From assembly GCA_029240795.1 (NCBI GenBank), contig JARDZP010000004.1:1-55887 (forward strand): a DNA stretch of 55,887 bases. Reading direction: 5' to 3'. The notes below the pieces were generated by a model that saw only the letters and a list, made by a program, of their open reading frames with translations, had not been told where the DNA came from and searched no databases. Source of the stretch: Haloplasmataceae bacterium (GTDB taxonomy: Bacteria > Bacillota_I > Bacilli_A > Haloplasmatales > Haloplasmataceae). This document shows, in pieces, positions 53,173-55,887 of the stretch (its first letter is position 1; every line of letters starts with the position of its first letter). Both the position numbers and the translations under genes were made by a program.

Positions 53173-54171
53173 TTAATAAATTCTTTCTTCATATAAATAT
53201 TGACTTCTAATAGTAGTTGTTTTCCCTGTTCCATCTTCAACAATAAGTTCAATTAACAAACTTTCGTCATAATCAAAATTAATATTACCGTGGTATTTAT
53301 AAATATCTAAATAGGTATTACCACTTCCATAAACTTCATTTGTTATATCTTTTTGTTCAACTAATGTTGAACCTTTATATATATTATAACTTATTTTTGA
53401 TAATTTAAAGACTTCAATACCATAATGGTTATTATCAATTGTAATATCAAATTCACTTGGTTTCTCCTCATTTTGTACCTTAAAAGCAAATACTTTAAAT
53501 TGGATTCGATTTGTTAAGTTAGTTTTAAAATCTATATCAAATAATTCTTCTTTTTGATCAATGGTTTCATTTTCTGATAATAATTCGATTGAGTAATTTT
53601 TATCTAGTGAAAGTTCAACTTTTTTAGTGTAAGATAAAAACTCATTATTTTCAATCAATAACTTTTGTGATTGATTAACATCTTCCTTATCGATAATAAG
53701 CAAATAAATTTGACTAGTATTTTCCAAGGTCCTTAATGAAAAATCAATATCTACCACAATGCTTTGATGATCATCTGATAATTCATTGTAATCATATTCA
53801 AATGACTTTTCAATAATCCATTTAGTCCGCTCTTCCATTTCATTGATTTTAGCTTGTAATTCATCTATTTGATCGGATAATGAGCTAAATCTATTATTGA
53901 TATTAAAAGATAATTGATTGATTTCTCCATTATTGTTTAAATTTTTAAGTCCAACTTTTATTTCAGAATAAGATACTATTGAAAAGATTGTGATAACAAT
54001 TAATAAAAGCATGACTATAAAATTAAATGGCTCGATATATCTTAAGGTACTACCTTCGCCGTTTAAAGCATGATTTGCATGTCTTCGATATAATGATTTA
54101 TATAAAAAGACAACAATTAAAATGATTAGTGGGATAATCATTAAAATTATTACTGGAACTATTAATTCCAT
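53173..54171 (-). CDS. membrane protein linked to LytTR regulator, unknown
   Basis: 332 residues. Two membrane helices (about 4-24 and 50-68) with a basic loop (KSLYRRHAN) are followed by a coiled coil (about 90-120, LSDQIDELQAKINEMEERTKW) and an outer beta-rich domain. The ATG at 54171 is chosen because AGGAGG is seven bases upstream; a start at 54177 would be too close. It overlaps nothing and follows the LytTR gene by 11 bases, so the two are co-transcribed. It is not a DUF3021 protein, the usual partner of such regulators. Confidence 0.6.
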   Translation of the reverse strand: MELIVPVIILMIIPLIILIVVFLYKSLYRRHANHALNGEGSTLRYIEPFNFIVMLLLIVITIFSIVSYSEIKVGLKNLNNNGEINQLSFNINNRFSSLSDQIDELQAKINEMEERTKWIIEKSFEYDYNELSDDHQSIVVDIDFSLRTLENTSQIYLLIIDKEDVNQSQKLLIENNEFLSYTKKVELSLDKNYSIELLSENETIDQKEELFDIDFKTNLTNRIQFKVFAFKVQNEEKPSEFDITIDNNHYGIEVFKLSKISYNIYKGSTLVEQKDITNEVYGSGNTYLDIYKYHGNINFDYDESLLIELIVEDGTGKTTTIRSQYLYEERIY

Positions 54172-54182
54172 TTTCATTCCTC

Positions 54183-54629
54183 CTAAAATCCAATAAATTC
54201 TTTAAACTTGTTGAAGTAACTTCGTGTTACCTCTAATTTTTTACCATTTTTCATAATTAACTCAAATTTCGTATTAAAGGCAGGTCTTATTTCCTTTATT
54301 TGATGTTTATTAACTACACAGGACTTACTAATTCTAATAAAGCCTTTAGCTTCAAATAAACCTTCAATTTCAAAAAGTTTTTCTTTAATTCCGTATTCTT
54401 TTTCTAAACTATGAAGAATCACATCGTGACCAAACGCTTCAACAAAGATGATATTTTGATAACTAATGATTTCATAATTATTATTGTATTTACCGACGAT
54501 TGAATCTTGATTAAAATCTTGTTCACGGAAAACTAATTCTGCATCTTCACAGATTATAAATCCACCCTTTTTTAGCATCTCTACATAGATATCATATTTT
54601 TCTTTTCGACATATAACCTTTACCTTCAT
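54183..54629 (-). CDS. stand-alone LytTR DNA-binding regulator
   Basis: 148 residues. A short N-terminal part (about 1-50) without a phosphorylation Asp leads into the LytTR domain: IISYQNIIFVEAFGHDVILHS, EIEGLFEAKGFIRISKSCVVN and IKEIRPAFNTKFELIMKNGK with KLEVTRSYFNKFKEFIG at the end. It binds direct repeats in the family. GGGTGA is close to the ATG. First gene of a two-gene unit with three GTATGTTA repeats ahead. Confidence 0.85.
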   Translation of the reverse strand: MKVKVICRKEKYDIYVEMLKKGGFIICEDAELVFREQDFNQDSIVGKYNNNYEIISYQNIIFVEAFGHDVILHSLEKEYGIKEKLFEIEGLFEAKGFIRISKSCVVNKHQIKEIRPAFNTKFELIMKNGKKLEVTRSYFNKFKEFIGF

Positions 54630-54693
54630 ACCTCACCCAACCTTTATTACTCTATTCTATTCTAACAATAAAAATAAAGGAATAGTTTATACT

Positions 54694-54722
54694 TAACATA
54701 CATTATAACATACATAACATAC
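54694..54722 (-). promoter_or_regulatory. three direct repeats GTATGTTA upstream of the LytTR gene
   Basis: TAACATAC on the plus strand at 54694-54701, 54706-54713 and 54715-54722; spacing 12 then 9 bases. LytTR proteins bind spaced direct repeats, so this is a candidate autoregulatory site. A TATAAT lies between the copies on the minus strand. Confidence 0.55.
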
Positions 54723-54749
54723 TAAAAAATAACTTATATATGATAAAAA

Positions 54750-54770
54750 ACTGTCAAATGAATTGACAGT
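54750..54770 (-). terminator. terminator of patatin gene
   Basis: 8-bp stem ACTGTCAA/TTGACAGT with a five-base loop and TTTTTT on the minus strand. Confidence 0.85.
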
Positions 54771-54774
54771 CAAA

Positions 54775-55632
54775 TTAAAAATTGTTATTTAGTTTATTCA
54801 AGTACTTTACGGTCGCTTTATAACCTTGTTTATATAAATATAACAGTTCTTCCTTTGTAAGATCAAAGTCAGTTGATTTAATTGACTTTTCAATATTAAT
54901 TAATATGATGTGTTCAGCATCTTCATTATTTTCTTCATATGCGTTAATAATATTAATTTTATCATTGATTTTACTCATTATAGAATTCCTTATAAATTTA
55001 AAACGGAACGTAGGAAATTTAAATAACTTACTATTACTGATAATTCTTGTTGGAATATTTTTAACAATTCCACCGTCTACAATTAAATTTTTCCCAAATC
55101 TGGTATCTAATTCAACTGGCGTATAATAAAAAGGGATTGAACAGCTCATTCGAACTGCTTTAGCAATTTCAAAATTATAGGGATTTATTCCATAGTGAGG
55201 TAAATCATCTGGAAGTACAAGCATTTTATGATTTGAGATGTTTGCTCCGATTATTTTAAGGGTACTTTCACCATTAATCATTAAATCACCAAAATACTTA
55301 TTGCCTTTTTGATTTAATAATTCATTTAAATAATTTTCAATTGTTTCACTATTATTTAAGCCTTTATTCGCAATTGCAGAAATTGATTTTTTTATAAATT
55401 TCTTCTCTTTTGATTTTCCACAATCTTTAAATATATTAAAATCAGTCTTTGTAACTATATTTATTAACTCATTAGCTGAGTAACCAGACATGATTAAGGC
55501 AGAAACCATTGAACCTACAGATATACCGGCACATCGAGCGATTTGATATCCTCTTTCACTTAATGCTTTGTATGCTCCAATAAACGCTATTCCTAAAATT
55601 CCACCACCTTCGAAGAAGGCATTGATTCTCAT
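54775..55632 (-). CDS. patatin-like phospholipase
   Basis: 285 residues. Oxyanion motif FFEGGGILGIAFIGAYKAL at the N terminus, nucleophile in CAGISVGSMVSAL (Gly-Ile-Ser-Val-Gly, about residue 41) and the Asp in LIVDGGIVKNIP (about 192). Acts on phospholipids or other lipids in the cytoplasm. GGGGGGA before the ATG. Monocistronic. Confidence 0.9.
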   Translation of the reverse strand: MRINAFFEGGGILGIAFIGAYKALSERGYQIARCAGISVGSMVSALIMSGYSANELINIVTKTDFNIFKDCGKSKEKKFIKKSISAIANKGLNNSETIENYLNELLNQKGNKYFGDLMINGESTLKIIGANISNHKMLVLPDDLPHYGINPYNFEIAKAVRMSCSIPFYYTPVELDTRFGKNLIVDGGIVKNIPTRIISNSKLFKFPTFRFKFIRNSIMSKINDKINIINAYEENNEDAEHIILINIEKSIKSTDFDLTKEELLYLYKQGYKATVKYLNKLNNNF

Positions 55633-55771
55633 ACATTATCCCCCCATTATATGTAATATTCATGATAATATATGCCTTTAAACTACTTTTGTGTTTATGT
55701 TTAGTTATAATCTAGATTTTTATCAATTAATGCGTTATACTTTAAATATTAAAAAGTGCGAGGTGAAAATT

Positions 55772-55887
55772 ATGATAGAAAGCAAAAGACTGATTTTACG
55801 CAAAATAACGCACAACGATTTTAATGAACTTGCTAGTATGCTTAAAGATATTGAAGTGATGAATGCATGGGAGCATACTTTTTCTGA
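55772..55887 (+). CDS. GNAT acetyltransferase, partial (cut by the window end)
   Basis: Only 38 codons are present: MIESKRLILRKITHNDFNEL, then ASMLKDIEVMNAWEHTFS. This is the start of RimJ/RimL-type N-acetyltransferases. GAGGTG six bases before the ATG. Confidence 0.75.
   Translation, partial: MIESKRLILRKITHNDFNELASMLKDIEVMNAWEHTFS

Noticed and set aside
1-55887. Mycoplasma-type genetic code (TGA = Trp)
   Set aside because: Trp is encoded by TGG and TGA ends intact genes such as the activase at 36351.
1-55887. Prophage or integrative element
   Set aside because: No integrase, capsid, terminase, attachment repeats or relaxase seen; only the IS fragment.

Overview
This window comes from a strongly AT-rich, low-GC Gram-positive bacterium (Bacillota). 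The evidence is sigma-A type promoters, strong GGAGG/AGGTG ribosome binding sites, a lipoteichoic-acid-synthase-like protein, lipoproteins with Bacillota-type lipoboxes, PyrR, CvfB, HutP, YesL (DUF624) and DUF421 proteins. TGG encodes Trp and TGA serves as a stop (for example the activase gene ending at 36351), so the code is standard and this is not a code-4 mollicute. Two small proteins with spore-protease-like cleavage motifs (SASP-like, 39652-40869) and a LysM-SpoIID protein point to an endospore former or a recent descendant of one. The mix (ankyrin protein, DUF3137-like protein, DUF4127, 2-hydroxyacyl-CoA dehydratase activases) fits an anaerobic lineage near Haloplasma/Turicibacter/Erysipelotrichia or Clostridia; the exact taxon cannot be fixed by reading alone.

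Layout. (1) 1-13020: an amino-sugar island. NagB, DUF4127, GHL10 glycosidase-like and SGNH esterase genes form one leftward operon. SGNH plus tandem-GNAT genes form a second, NanE a third, and GH20 hexosaminidase plus ROK kinase a rightward one. A GntR/UTRA regulator (NagR-like) is divergent from GH20. Four promoters carry a shared box related to GTATAGACAA overlapping or abutting the -35, so the island looks like one regulon. A degraded IS1595-type transposase tail lies just downstream of the regulator. (2) 13021-16641: threonine aldolase/YesL, DUF421, tRNA-Leu(CAA) and small ORFs. (3) 16642-26300: HI0933-type flavoprotein with an ankyrin protein, DUF3137-like protein, M42 peptidase, PyrR, LtaS-like protein, and a B12-binding radical SAM protein. 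(4) 26296-36244: GDPD/YesL; an ECF sigma/anti-sigma/beta-propeller lipoprotein operon with a convincing ECF promoter; prfA followed by a second beta-propeller protein; DUF4870 proteins; a MATE transporter. (5) 36351-39367: three overlapping genes of the 2-hydroxyacyl-CoA dehydratase activase type. (6) 39652-40869: SASP-like genes and an Asn-rich 96-bp-repeat gene. (7) 40955-44172: a HutP-family RNA-binding protein gene, then a leader with two tandem terminators, then a TrpXYZ-like ABC transporter operon. This looks like an antitermination-controlled uptake system. (8) 44300-55887: LysM-SpoIID protein, small membrane and secreted proteins, nitronate monooxygenase, a lipoprotein, CvfB, a DUF5677 protein, a LytTR regulator with a membrane partner and three upstream direct repeats, a patatin phospholipase, and the start of a GNAT gene.

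The strongest candidates for undescribed biology are the HutP leader with its 12-nt repeat at the start codon of the transporter gene, the SASP/Asn-rich repeat cluster, the NagR regulon with its unusual esterase/acetyltransferase members, and the stand-alone LytTR/membrane-protein pair. All assignments come from reading motifs and family resemblance; no database search was run.
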